A stretch of DNA of 64,000 bases from Liquidambar formosana (Eukaryota > Streptophyta > Magnoliopsida > Saxifragales > Altingiaceae), in assembly GCA_039720395.1 (NCBI GenBank), contig CM077833.1, forward strand, positions 14,259,133 through 14,323,132, read 5' to 3'. The stretch's first letter is position 1. Each line of letters begins with the position of its first letter. The notes under the pieces were generated by a model. That model had not been told where the DNA came from. It worked only from the letters and a program-made list of their open reading frames with translations, and made no database searches. A program made the position numbers and the translations under genes. This document shows, piece by piece, positions 25,701 through 40,200 of the stretch.

Positions 25701-28224
25701 GTTCATTAACCTAAGACAAAGGAAGCTGGATAAGAAGTTACTGCCAACTAGAGAACTAGAGTGATACTGTAAAAAATTTCAACAGAAGAAAGTTATAATT
25801 TTTTAAATCTCACTCTACTCTAGACTGGTACAAGAGATTGGCACCTTTCAGATGCAGTTAATCAACTTTTGAGAAAGTAGGATCAAAAGTGGGTGCAAAT
25901 TACTAAGCATGTGTCAAGAAGCAAGTGGACAAAAACTAGAATAAAAAGGGTAACATCTTTAAATTCAAAGAACTTGTTTGGAATAGTGCATTAAGTCATA
26001 AAAATTAAGTGGAAAAAGTCGAATACTTAGGTTGAAAACGTGAGAATTGGCTTAAAGTAAAATGTGCAAGGGGAATGGCCCTATGTCAGAACAGAAAGCA
26101 AAAAGGGATTGTACTGCAAATCCAAACATTTATGAGTAAGGCTACAAACTGATCGTCATGATTAGAAACTATCATACAACCCATGAGAACTTTTTGCAGC
26201 ACAAACTTAACACACCCCAAAAAATAAATAAATAACAAACATGCGCAGGGAGAATATAAATTCTACCAATTCATTGGTTTTTTTTTTATTTATTTAATTT
26301 TATTTTAATACAGTCTATAACCAAGGGACAGATAGAGTTTGGAGTTTTAAATTAATCTATGTTTGATAGACACTTCTTAATGATTGAAGTAACCATGCCA
26401 AACATGCATATTGACATGTGCCTAATAGACTGTCTGACAAAAGAAGGGAGGACCAGATTCATAGTTCACTAAGGCACCATTTGGTTAGCACTTTAAAGGT
26501 ACTTATTTCACTTTTGGAAGAAAAAAAGTGAAAAGTAGGAACCCATGTCTGGTTAGGTACTTGAAAGATACTTTAAAAAAAAATGTCCAGAAAAAATTTC
26601 TTCAGAAAAGTAGGAGATCAAATTATTATCACCAATCAAACAGTTTTTGTGAAAAGACTTACAAACCCTGCAACCTGAAAAAATAAATTCATAATAGATA
26701 CCATCAATAGTAGGCTTGAAGGAGCAACAATACATCAAAGTGAACATACAAGAATGTTAGCACCAATGCTAGTTCCAACTGCAAAAAGACGAGCCTCGGG
26801 GTATTCCTGATGGAGATAATCAATGACTTCTCGTACATCTTCTGTCCATCCGGCATTATAAAAGCAATCAGACTGCAAAGATAGTAATTAAATATAATTA
26901 AAATTTTGAAAAGGCTAATATAACTCAATTGGTTTGAAACACCTTGTGGATTAATTGATTAATCAAAAACAAAATGCAAAAATAAATAAATAAATATATA
27001 TTCAAAGCTCCTCCATAAGCTGGAGAACAAATATCATACATAACAATTTTGTACACTCCTAACTAAATATTGCCAAATGCCTTCTAAGATATCCCTAAGT
27101 TATTTTGCCACTTTTCATATATAAATTTGGTATCTGAGAGGGGGAACAGGAGTGATATACATCAATGTCCCATTACCCCCCAGAAAGAGCCCACAACAGA
27201 TGTAGTTCTCACTCATCATTATCATAATCTATGTTCTCACACCATCAGAGGTGGCCACAAGCCCACAAGGAGCCTGAGTCAAGTTGTCATTACAGAAAAC
27301 CCACACCCTAGCAAGTACAAGAGGCATTCAACAAAAAGTGGAAAGAGTAACAGGGAACATCAACTTTTGATTGGTGATAATGAATGATCAGTATTAAAAT
27401 AACAATAACCACCCAAATTAACTAAGCTAGCTTTAGTGCAACCAAACATACCTAATACAGGTCATTGCAAGGCTGACACTAATTGTCTAATGAATATGGG
27501 ATGCTAAAAAAATACAAAAATGGATTGCCGCAGTACCTCAAATACATAGAATCATCCCATTCCAAAGGTTACTTACCTGATGAATCCCTGGTAGAAATGC
27601 ACCTTTCTGTACCAAACCACAGAATTATAAGATTGGCTACAGATTACTAATCTAAGAAGTTCATTCCAGCCGTTTTCTCAAGAATGGTTGGTGGGGATAT
27701 AACACATTTCATACGACTTCCAAATCAAAAATACACACATACATATATATAATATCCTCAGCAATGAATACATTCAACAATAAATCTTTCAATAATGAGA
27801 AAGTAAGAAGCAGGTACATCCAGTAGAGTGCCTTACAATAGCTGATGTCAGCATATTTCCCAAATCACTCTCTGCAATTCCCCTCTAATCAACAGATAAA
27901 GATAAACCAAGAAGAGGATGTGATCGAGATCAGTGGCAGTAACCAATGAAAGTATCTCCCCCTATTCGTCCCACATCAGGATGAGAGAGAGAGAGAGAGA
28001 AGGAAAAGCTTAGATTGAAGAAGACCCAATATGATGCCATATCTTGGTATAGAATTGAAGAAATGGGGCACTACTTGTTTGGAATCTTTTATGAGCCATG
28101 TCAACCTTGATGTTCTTAATTTTGTTCTTCTTTTCCATTTTTCCATTTTTATTTTATTTTATTATTTTATTATTTTTTGGTATCGTCTCATGTGTTCTTT
28201 AAGTTGTGTTTTTTCTTCTTTCTT

Positions 28225-28261
<37 letters not shown>

Positions 28262-31200
28262 GCTTTAAAAAAAATGATGACTTAGTGAGTTATACTTTTT
28301 GGAGGTGAGAAAATAAGACAATAAAAAAATTATGACTTAGTAATTATGTTTTACAACACCAAGGGAATTATTGTGATTTTGAATTCATTATTATGATTAA
28401 TAATAATAATAATGAGGAGCCAGCACTACAGGCAGACTCTTTCTCCTTTAGACTCACATTTCTTCTCAACTTTTCCCTCTCTCTCTCTGGTATAATAGCG
28501 TTTGTTATCCCAACATTTCTGTTGCTGCTACATCATATTTCCTTATTCTCTTCTTTCTTCTCCTATTCGTTTTTTTCCCTTCCATTTTTTCTTAATTTTT
28601 TGCTGATCGTTGAGGAAGAACAAGTGCAGCCAAATCCTAGGCCATCCACGTTAAAGGCATTGCTGCTGCTCACATTAGCACTCTGCCACATCAACAATAT
28701 TTGCACAATAGCTGTTTTAAAGGTTTTCTAGTTGATCTTGGATGTCTGCTGTGCAACCATGAAGCCCAAACAATAGTTATAAACCCTTATTTTTATTTCA
28801 TAATGACTTGGTGAGATTATTCTCTAGGATTTTTAATTTAGAGCTCTAGTTGGCTGGTTTTCTACTGTGTCTAGATTCCTACAGTTTTGTTGGGCAGAAA
28901 CTATTACCCCTGAATCAGTTTTTCAAGAAGTCATTGCTTTTATGGAGTTTTGGAGACTTTGTCTGACTCAACCTTTATTAAGTCTTGGTTTTTGAGATAT
29001 TTGAGATATCCCTTTCCAATTCTCTGTTGTTTTATGCACTGGATAGCATATTACGTTGAGAATTGATTGCTGACTTGTTAATAACTTTAAAGGAAATTGT
29101 CACTCTTCAAGTTCTTTGGGGACACTTTCCGCTTGCTATTAAAGTGCCTTCTTAAACAAAATTTACAAGAGGATGTATATATAGAGAAACCTCCTAGTTA
29201 TGTTGCTTGGGGGAGTTCAAAAAGTGTGTAAATTGAAAAAGCCTGTTTATGGTTCGAAAATGTCTCTAAGGGCTTGGTTTGATAGATTTAATTCAATGAT
29301 GGAGGCAGTTATTTTTTCTTTTCTTTTTTTTTGTGCTAAACACACAAGGAAACACACACACACACACACACAACACACAAATGAGGAAGCCCACATATGT
29401 GACATAGACCAAAGGAAAGCCCAAGAGCCCATAAAGTTAACCCACACTCAACCTCCAAAAGTGCCTAGCTCTTGAAGGAGAGGTGGAACTTTATAAACTC
29501 CTAAGACAAACCTTGGCTAGTCGATGTAGGACCTTACACCTCCAAAGGATATCTTTCTTTTTTCTTTTTTTCTTTTTTTTGCTAAAAACACATAGGAAAC
29601 ACACACACGAGACACAAATGAGGAAGCCCACATATGTTGGGTTGAAGAAAACTTCCTCTAATCATTCAATGTTTGTTTGAAGACAAATGTGGATAATTTA
29701 AAGGTTACAAGTTATGTAACAAAGGAGACTTCAAAATAGTGGCACAACATAACAAAGGTGTGGGCACTCTTGCTGAACACTGCAAAATAGGGAAAAATCT
29801 TTGGAAAAGAAGCGAATCCGACACATGGACACACACCCACACTGGCACTTGTACCCGAATCCATGTAACATAGGTTACTGAGGAGGCTACGAAAGATAAT
29901 GATGAACTCTAGGAAGAGGTGTTGTTTTTCAGTCTTCTAATAACGGCATCACTGGTTTTCTGATGCGGACTAGGTAGGTGATTGTCTTAATAGAAGGTTC
30001 GTCTCTAGTTATTGTATGCTTCTGGGAGGTTGTCCTGAGACACGAATGTGGAAGAAACAAAGTGTAATGGCCAAATCTAGTGTAGAAGCATAATATAGAG
30101 CTATGGCTGATACAACATGTAAGACGCTGTGGATGAAATTCTTTTACAAGAGATGGGTTTTGTTAATAATGCTCTCACGACAATGTATTGCGATAACCAA
30201 GCTACTAGGTATATTGCCAATAATCCTTTACTTCACGAGGAAGCAAAGCATATTGATGTTAAGTGTCACTATTACAAGATATGGTGATTAGAGAGCAAAT
30301 TACTATGTCTTATGTTAAAAACTAGGTGGGAGATGTATTCACCAAAGCTTTAGAAAAAGGACCTTCTTCGAATCTATATAACAATGTGGGCATGAAACAT
30401 ATTGTTAAATTTCCCACCTAAAAGCTTAAGCTACTAGGTGAAGGGCCCAAACAAGTATATGAAGTCATTAAACCCAATATTTGGGTGACGTGGAATGTGG
30501 AACTTTCTAACACTCCCCCTCAAGTGCAGGCCTAACCTAATAGAATAAGAATGAGCTGTCATGTGGAGAACACAAACATGCTCACAAACAAAATAGGCCC
30601 AAGAATGACAAGCTTTGATACCGTGTTAAGTTTCCAACCTAAAAGCTTAAGCTATTAGGTAGAGCATTGAAACAGGTATATAAAGCCATATCACACCCAA
30701 TATTTGAGTAATATGGGATGTGGAACTTTTCAACTGATACCTATGCTCTAGGTTGAGGGGGAGCATTAGGAATTATGTTTTATAGTAGTACGTCAAAAAT
30801 CCATCTGGTCTTGGTGACTTATCCAACTGTTGGCAATGGTAAGCTGCCCCATTAGTTTAATTAGGTGACCTTAAAAGTTGAAATAGTTTTATCAAAGGAA
30901 GGGATCCTCTATGTTCACAAATCACAAGCCTATTAAGATCTCTATTTTCATGGCTCTCTATATGGCCGTCTTTGTTTAATGGATAATTCATTCATTTTCC
31001 CTTTTTCTTTGTTTAATAATTTGATTAGTCAAAGATTTCTTTTCCTTTTTCCTTTTCCTCCACCTTAGGTTCCGCTTGAGTAATCCCTGTGCACTTAGGT
31101 TCTGTTCCCTTGAGATTTTTTTTTTTATCCATTGAAAAAAAAAATCCAAAAGCTTTAATGGAAGAACCTGTACTCCCATTAGGATTGAAACCTCCAAAAC

Positions 31201-34200
31201 CTAAACAATTATCGTATCATCCATAAACACAACCCAATGGGGAGAATATTTATCAACCCAGCAGATAGGTTAGTCTCATAATTCTCAATGCCACACCTAA
31301 TTAAATTCAGTACAGCAGCAGTGTCTATCACCACCACTCTCTGGAAAGTCTTGAACCACGAAGTCACTTTCTTCGATCATAAATCTTCCTCAACCCAACA
31401 AAGCATGGTATATTGATTGATGGTTGCTACTCTGACAACCATCAATCAGGATACCAAGTTAATTAGGAGGTACGGCTCAAACAGTTGTTCCAGGGATGTT
31501 TGTGACATCATCACTTGGGGCTCAAAGAGTTGTTCCAGGGTTCTAGCAGCCTTTGCATGCTCATTTTCAATTTATTTGGTGCCCAATGTGTCCTCCCTTC
31601 TTCTACTTTTGATCTCCTCTCGGGTTGGTGGTTAAAAAGTGGCAACAAACAAGCTAAAGTGGTTTGGAGAATGGTCCCCTATGATATTTTTTGGTGTATT
31701 TGGAGGGAGAGGAACCTTAAGGCTTTTGAAGGGATTGAAAATTCGGTCATTGTCCTCAAATCCATTCTTACTAAGAATCTTTTTTGGTGGTATTCTAGCT
31801 TTGCTAAGATTAGCAATCCTTCTTTTGTACACTTCTTAGACTCCCTGAAGATATAAAGGGGTCTCTTTTTTGTGCTTTTTCTTTTTGCTTTGTTCTTGTA
31901 TATGTCTCATGTACTTGAGCTTTGCCTCTTGTTATTAATACAAATTTTCCTTCATCAAAAAAAAAAAAAAAAAAAAAGATATGGTTGAGATTGATGACTG
32001 ATTTCTAAAAAAAGTTAAAATCTCTAGGGGACAAAGTTGTAGAATAAAGAATTTGGCAGAAATACTACATTGGAAAATGTTGCTTTGATATAGGTAGTAA
32101 ATATAGTCACACTTTTTCAAGACACCCCCAAACCTTCAAATGCTTTTAGAAAACCTTCCATCTTGAAAAACACAATACATTGTCCAAAATGTTATCCACC
32201 AATTATAAAGTGGAGCACAAGTTTCCTAAATATGTCCAAAATCACTAGCTTCTCAATCTCCATGTTTATGAGTACACTACTTTCATGAATATATACATTA
32301 TCATAACATGTGCAATACTGATTGTTGTTTGTTTGAAGAATCATAAAAATTTCCTCCCATCGGTAAATTCAAAAAGATGAATCATGCAATGTAAAACTCT
32401 TAAGGAAAAACACTCACAGTAATTGAAACGCCGCCCAATCCTCGGTGGTTGCTAACAACAACATTCCATCCACGTTTTGCCATATTGAAGGCAATATGCT
32501 TTATATACTGCAATACATATAGGAAAAGCAACCAAATAGAATAATTTTAATTCGTATATACAGGGAACTTGCTCAAAAAGAAAGAAACTTGATAAGACAA
32601 CAGTTAATAAGGGTTTATTCAGTGCTAGTAGAAAGCATACAGTTCGAAATTATCTCTCATTTTTGTTGGCAGCTTCTAGTCAATTCTCCCCTTTATTATT
32701 TGTGTCGGTTTATAGTTATCGTCTCTACCATATGGGGGATAAATATTTTTACAAATAATAGAAGAGGGGACCTGGGGAGTTGTTATTCTATATTCCATTT
32801 CAATTTATCACACTCACCCAATCCTCGGTTGTCACCAACAGCAAAATTCCATCCACATTGTACCATATTGAAAGCAAGATGTTTTGAATACTACAATACA
32901 TATTGTAGAAAGTAGCCAGATCCAATACCATAATCCTCACATTCAAGAAGCAATTCAACATGTAAGATAACACTAATCAAAAAAGATAAATTTTGATGGG
33001 GACACTAACAGAAAGGATAAGTTTCGATGGGGACACTGAGCTTAGGCCCAACATAATGGCCCTATTAGCTTGATGACCAAGGAATTACCTTATTTTATCT
33101 TTCGAATTACAGAATTGTTACTTTTTTTAATTTCCTATGATAAGGTATTACCATAATTGATGTAATTGGGGTCTAATAGTCTACACTAGGAAGCACGGAT
33201 ACTCCAAAACCCCTCTCGAATCCATATTGGATACGTATCGGATACTGATATGGCCCTAATACGCCCCGATACATATCAGATACGTTCCGTACGTATCGGA
33301 CCAATGTCACAACATCGGATACTACACTAATACGTTCGGATACGAGGGGATACGGCACCGATACGTTTTGGATACAGCTGGATACGGTGGGATACGGCTA
33401 GGGGTCATTTCGCAAATTTTTTTTTTTTTTTTTTTTTTTTAAAGGAGTTTAAATGAAATTTTTAAAAAGCATCAAGGTAAAATTTAAAACAAAATATTTG
33501 TGATACATATGGGATATATATGTATGTTTTTATAGTAGTGATTAATTGATTATTAATGATTTAATGATGCTATGTTGATATGTGATACACTAATATTGTT
33601 TACATCTTTATATTTGTGGCATTATTATAATGTAGTACTGTGTACAAAATAAAGTCATATTATCATACATTTTTGTATTTATGGCTTTATTGATGTTTTA
33701 GAATAAATATAAATATTAAAATAGTTATTTATTAATGTATCCCAACCGTATCATATCCTACATTTTTTTAGAATTGCCAAATTGGCGTATCCATATCGTA
33801 TCGAATCCTGTATCTGTATCCGTATCCGTGCTTCTTAGAATGCCCCAAGTTTCTGTAAGAAATGAGCCATGGAAAAAATAAAAGAATTTGAGTTTTAATG
33901 TTTCTTGCCAAAGACAAACCAAACCCAGGTGCGAACCTAAGGGTTCTCCCCCCCCCCCCCCCCCTCTCTTTCTGTCAGTGGATTCCAACCCCTTAGGTAT
34001 CGATTCTTAAGGCTCCTCCCTTTCTACATACTTCGTCTACTAGTGGATTCCAACCCCTTAGATGTCGAAGCGAGGTCCCCCTCCTTTCGTCTGTTGGTGG
34101 ACTTCAATCCCTTTAGGTGCTGATTTCTAAGGTTCCCCATTTCGTCTTTTCCCAGCTACATTAATTCGTGGTTGTCCTGTATCAGTTTTAGTATCGGAGC

Positions 34201-37200
34201 AAACATCAATTCTGCACTTCTTACTATCTGATTTAAATAAATAAACAAATAAAATAACCACTACTATGAAACCCTCATGAAGTACCCCGCCTGTGTTCAA
34301 ACCCTAGTCACACCAAATAAATAAAATAAAATAACCACTACTATGAAACCCTCATGAAGTACCGCTTGTATTCAAACCCTAGTCACACCTTTTTCGCCAA
34401 CTCACCCAACAATATGGAAGTTAGAGCTTCTTTGATGGTTCAAAGTTTTGATCCACATGTGTCTCTTGGATGGGATGCACATCATCTCCAAAAGCAAACC
34501 CCTTTAATGCATGTATTTTGGGTTGTTTGACTCAATATCAAACCATATCAATTCATCATGTGTGGGATCAATTCTGAAGGCACAACCGCACAAGAGTTCT
34601 ACAGCATATTGAATATTATTTGAATTGATATGGTTTGAGAACCTAGATCTCAAAACTTAAAGAATGTAAAGCACAGACTCCTAATATAGATGGTACTTTG
34701 AGTCTTTGATCAATATTTTTTTAGTTTTTTCACTAAATGAGATATTTATCCCCGAGTCGTCAATGGAATTTTTAAAGTCTTCGATCAAATCCTCAGAAAT
34801 CAAGTGGAGCTATCAAGCGTGCATACAATTAACTCTACCCCTTCAAGTGATGGTTCTCTTTTCAGGATTTTAGAAACAACTCATTCAGCTAACTTAACCT
34901 GTAATCCAGACCGAGATTAATCATACAATTTATTATCAAAAGGAACTTTGTATTCCCAGACACACCAGAGTGACATCAGGAGGCACTTCAAGACATGATC
35001 ACAAGAAGGTGTTAGGGCATAAGATATAAACTTACAGCTGAAGCCGAATCGCTCGTCAAGCCAGGGATCACTACCACAATAGGGGTCGTATCATCTTTAG
35101 AAATGGTGTTGTTCATGTGAAAAGCACCGCCCAAAACTATAGAATAAGCAGATACATGCGTCAGAAATTATAGAAGGTTGACCACATCTGCTAAAACTAT
35201 TAGTCTTCCCCTACTTCAATCAAAAGCACGCAACATTGAAAATTTTCAAGTTGATCAACATGCATGTATAACCAGCCACCTTGAAGGAAGAGGCTTTCAT
35301 TTGTTAAATATAAAACTGACATCCAGAATCATTAAAATCAGTCTTTTCTCCCATAATGCTATAAAGGATGCAATCCAAAATCAACCACCACAAGAAAGAG
35401 TGTAATATAAAGATTCCCATAACCATCTCTAAAGTTTTTACCATCAAAACATGTCATTTGAGTAAAAATAAAATCAATAGCAGTAAGATTGGGTGGTTAA
35501 TGGATTGATCAGATAGCATTTCACCAAAAAGATGGAAATAAATATAGAAGCCATATAGTTGCTATCATACATCTATGCTTGCAATGTCAACATAAAATAT
35601 CATAAAGTTGTTTTAAATTCTCGTCCTGCAAATAACTTAACAGAAATTACTGAATATTGATATTACATCCCTATAGTAAAATACATGTGGTCCTAATAAC
35701 GTGTGCCCTTAGGGCATATGTTAAGATACATTTAATGAAGCAAAAGGTGCAGGAAATATGAAAATGTTCAGAAAACAGTGCAAATGGAATAGAAAAATGT
35801 GAAAATGCATAGAAAATAGTGCACTTTTTGCCTACTTAAGCATTCTCTAACATGTGCACTAAAGGCACAAGTTAATAGGACCCAAAAAATGCATTATGAT
35901 ATATACATGTCATAGCACATCACACGTGGGTACGATAATTTTAGGGAATATATAGTGTTATATGTTCCATTATAGAAACTAAAACTAAGGCCTTCAAAAC
36001 CCCATTCCAGTTGTCATAAATTCAAATGTGGTAACAACAAAGTTAGCACAATTACAATGTTATATGTTTCATTATAGAAACTAAAACTAAGGCCCTCAAA
36101 AGCCCGTCCAAGCCACTTGCTATGTTTCTTCATTGCCACTAATTCCTGGCTGTTCAACATGGGATTGCTCAACCAGAAACTCCATAAAGCGAAGAGGAAG
36201 TGACGTCCGTCACTTAAGGTTGACGGAATAAGCACATGACAGCATGTGCATGCTTAGGTGGCGTACATTTTGCAGGAAACCTCATATTAACTTCAAATGA
36301 CGTCATGTTTTAAGCACAATTTTTTATTTTTTATTTTTAAAAAATATATATTAAAAGAGGAAAAGAAAAGGAAAAAACAAATTCTTCAATTTTTCTTCGC
36401 TGGAAAATGGACTGGTTGTCCTCGCTGAAAAAACTACCCAAACAAGAAAAAGGTAGGGATAAAGGAGAAGGTCTCGCCTCCATCAATTGTTCCTTTATCC
36501 ATTGTTCTCGCTGTTGTTAGGGTTTTTCTATGGCTCCTTTTGTGATGACCCATTTTAAAAAAATAATAATAATAAACAAAAAGGGTCTGGACCCACTCAC
36601 GGGGGGAAACAAAAAAGAAAAGAAAAGAAAGAAAGAGAGACGGGGAGAGAGAGAAGAAATGGGAGGGAGAAGCCAGAGAGAGACGGAGGCCTGACGGTGG
36701 CTCGCCAGAGCACAGGGGCTCCAATCCGACACCAACGAGCTCGGATCTAGGAATTCTTGGCCCAATCTACGCGACTAAGGTTGCAGATTTTCATTTCCTT
36801 TAGTCCATTTTTGAGGTAGGGTCATTTTTCTCTTTATAAACCATGGATGCATGGGGGTTTGGGTATAATCATGTAGATTTACATGTAAATGGGTGAAATA
36901 ATGGTCTAAAATAAATTTTTTGAAGCATAAAACCGAAACTTGAAATATGTGTAAAGAAAGGTCATACTTTGATTTCGCCAAAACTTCAGTTACTCCAGCA
37001 GGTAAAAGAAGAAAAGAAAAATAACCGATAACAAACTTTGAAACCAAGAAGAAATCTTGACAGAAGACAACTTTCAAATTTGGGTAGAAGTAAAGCAGTT
37101 CAGTAGTGGAACAAATCCTTAAACGTGTAGATGTAAAACAATGCATATGGGGTGCAAATTCTTACCGAAGCTTTGTGATAGGACTCCTATAAATTGAAAA

Positions 37201-40200
37201 GAATCACCATTCCAAACCATTGCTTATTTTATTTTCAAGACAAAATGATCAAAACTCCATTGCAACAAACAAGGGACATAAATTTTTCATCTTTTTCCCT
37301 TTATTCAGAGCATGGTTCAGAGTCTTAGTCTCGGACCATGTCGCATTTCGGTCTTGGTTATCTCAGTCTCGCCCAACCCGTTGCATCTCGCCCGAGACAC
37401 AACTTTACGCATGAAACAATGCTTTAAAAAATCCAAAAGAATCATAGAAAACTTTTTTAAAAATTGGATGAATGCTTTGGAACCATCAAATAATAAAAAA
37501 ATAAACTTGAGGCACATAATATGGTAAAAACTATCAAAATAGGCACTAGCAGTGCTACTATAACATGAAAAAACCCTATCTTTAGGTTTTAAATAGCTAA
37601 GATAATCCCAAACAACATAAATAAACGTGGGCATTCATGAATTTTTCATATCTTTTCATTTTTCTTTCTTTTAAAAATTCAAAGTTAAAAATAAAAAATC
37701 ATGGAAAATATGTTTTCCAAATAATTTCAAAAACATTATAGGTATACATTCCCCAACCATTCACATATAACGTACCTTAGATCCAAGGGCAGTCATATAT
37801 TTTTTTTGTATTTCTTTCATTTAAATAAAAAATAAAAAAACAAAATATTCAAAATTCAAAAATAATAATTTCTTGATAAAAACCCATCTCTACCATAGAT
37901 CTTCAACACATGGCAGTAGATCTAGAGCCGCAGATCTATGGACTTATATATCAACTAAGTATATATGGAAAAAAATTAAAAACATTCCAAGACTTCTCGA
38001 AGACTCTTCACAGATCGTAGAAGCTGGGAGAACTCGAGATGAAGCTTCAACCCACCATTTGAGCAACCCACCCCTACCAGTCAAGCAACCCACCTCCACC
38101 AGTAGAGACCAAGCTCAAATCCAGTTCGAGCAACCACCAGTCGACCACCCTTGCGCCGGAAGGACCCAGTCAAGCACAACAAAGGCCACGATCCAGTCGA
38201 CCCTTCACCCTTGACCCTCAATCCTCAACCATGATGACTAGATATGCTCGTCTGAGAAGTGGGAACAATGGTCGACCACGACACCTAGATCTGCAAGTTG
38301 GTACGAGAGAGACGAAAAGCTAGAGATGATCTCGCACGAACTGGACGGGATATCGTCCGAGACAAACCGAGAGCTTGAGATCTTGTCGATTTCGTCCCGT
38401 CTCCGGCGAGATCTCACCCATCGCATCCAAGAGATAGAATCCCATGTATTTCTATAATGGTGCGTAATCCCATCTTGGCCTTGGACAAAACTGGGTCAAC
38501 CCAGGCGAGATCTCAAACGAGACTTTGAACCTTGATTCATAGATCACTATCCAAAGCCAATTTAGGAATATGGAGTATATCTAACATCTTATCTAATTGC
38601 ATATAACATAATAAATATAGCCTTGACTTATAAATTATATATATTTATGTAACAGATAGAGACAGGCTAAGGCAGACAGTAAAGAAAAGAAAAGTACAGA
38701 AGCAACACAACCTAAGGGTTTGTGAAAAGTAAATTGTGTACATAGACAGTTCAGGGAAGGGCTTTTTTTTTAATGAAGTAATCATGTATTCATGTGTGTA
38801 TATATATATATATAGGAAACAAAAGGGCTTAGCCCTCGGACATAAGACATATAAAGTGCTACATGGCACCCTAAGAACCAAACAAGGGAGCCAACAATAG
38901 GAAACAAAAGAGAGAAACAGCTTTCCCCCACTCCCTTTTAAAATTTAAGGGAGTCAACAAACAACAAGAAAGAAGAATTATAACCTCCCTTGTAACTACA
39001 AAACCACCAATAAAGATTTTCACCCAAAAAGGATTTGAGCTCCACAATAGGCATTTCTACCCCTTCAAAAGTTCTTGAATTTCTCTCTTTCCAAATGCAC
39101 CAAAAAAGAGCATGAGGGACCATCTTCCATACCACCTTAGCTTCTTTCTGACCCCCTTTTATTATGTTGTGAGTTGCTAATTTTGTCTATAAATAATTTT
39201 ATATGGCCTAGTATTCGAGAAGCTTGGAATAAGATCAAAAATGGTGGATGGCTTGGATTAAATCAGAGTAGAGTTGTATAAAAAAATCTTTTAGGTTTTA
39301 ATGAGGGACTAATGGCATTATTTGGACAAAGTAGGAACCCTGGAGTCCTAGCTATAGAGCTAGACCAGAACAGTGCATTAAGATGGTTTTTGAATATTTT
39401 CCACTTGTTTCGAAGTGTTTTTGTAATCTGCATTGTTTTGCACTGTATCATTAGAAACCATAGCTCTAAGTTTTGCTCCACATTGAGTCATTGACACAAT
39501 ATGTGCTCATAAACCTAATTTAATTCCTAGCGAGAAATAAATGGTATAAAGATGCATATATATCCACTCTTGGAAGGAAATGCTTTTCCTGACTATAATG
39601 TCACTGAGCAATCATCACCCAGCAAAATATGAACATAATATAATGCATTTATCAAATAAAAAGAGACTCAAATTTCCTAAGCATATCAGATTGATGCATG
39701 CTAGCAAAATTCAATTCATTTTAGTTCATAACAAGTAACACAATTACTAAGCACATGTATGTCATACATAACATCCATATATGTATATGTATGCATGTGT
39801 ATATATATTGAGCTACTTGATTAAAGTTAATTTTGTTGTATTTACCATCAGAATTCAGTAGCCAATCCAAAGCAACAGTTCCACCATCAGATGCATGAAA
39901 TAGTTGTCTGAGAGAATACACATGAATGTCTGTTAGATAAGAACGTTGGTTTTAATTTCATGACAGTGAATGTCAGCCTCATATTATCTAACAGGCAAAG
40001 AACCCCTGACAATAACATTATATTAAAAGTGTGAGAGTTATGTACAAAAGGACAAGTCCTTCAAAAGAGGGAAGGAAAAAAAAAAGTAATAACAAACCAA
40101 AACGAAGCAACAATTAAGGTGAATAGAAATGCCTAAAAAAAAAAAAAAATTGCAATGAAATGGCTCCTCTTTTGGCCAAAAAATTTGCCTTACCCAAAAA

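Noticed and set aside
28393..28731. 112-codon hydrophobic plus-strand frame
   Set aside because: T-rich translation with poly-Leu/Phe, no domain, inside a hydrolase intron on the opposite strand.
36434..37146. Three overlapping minus-strand frames of 82-123 codons
   Set aside because: They overlap a GA/CT-rich LTR-like stretch and read as low-complexity Ser/Phe/Leu; no family match.
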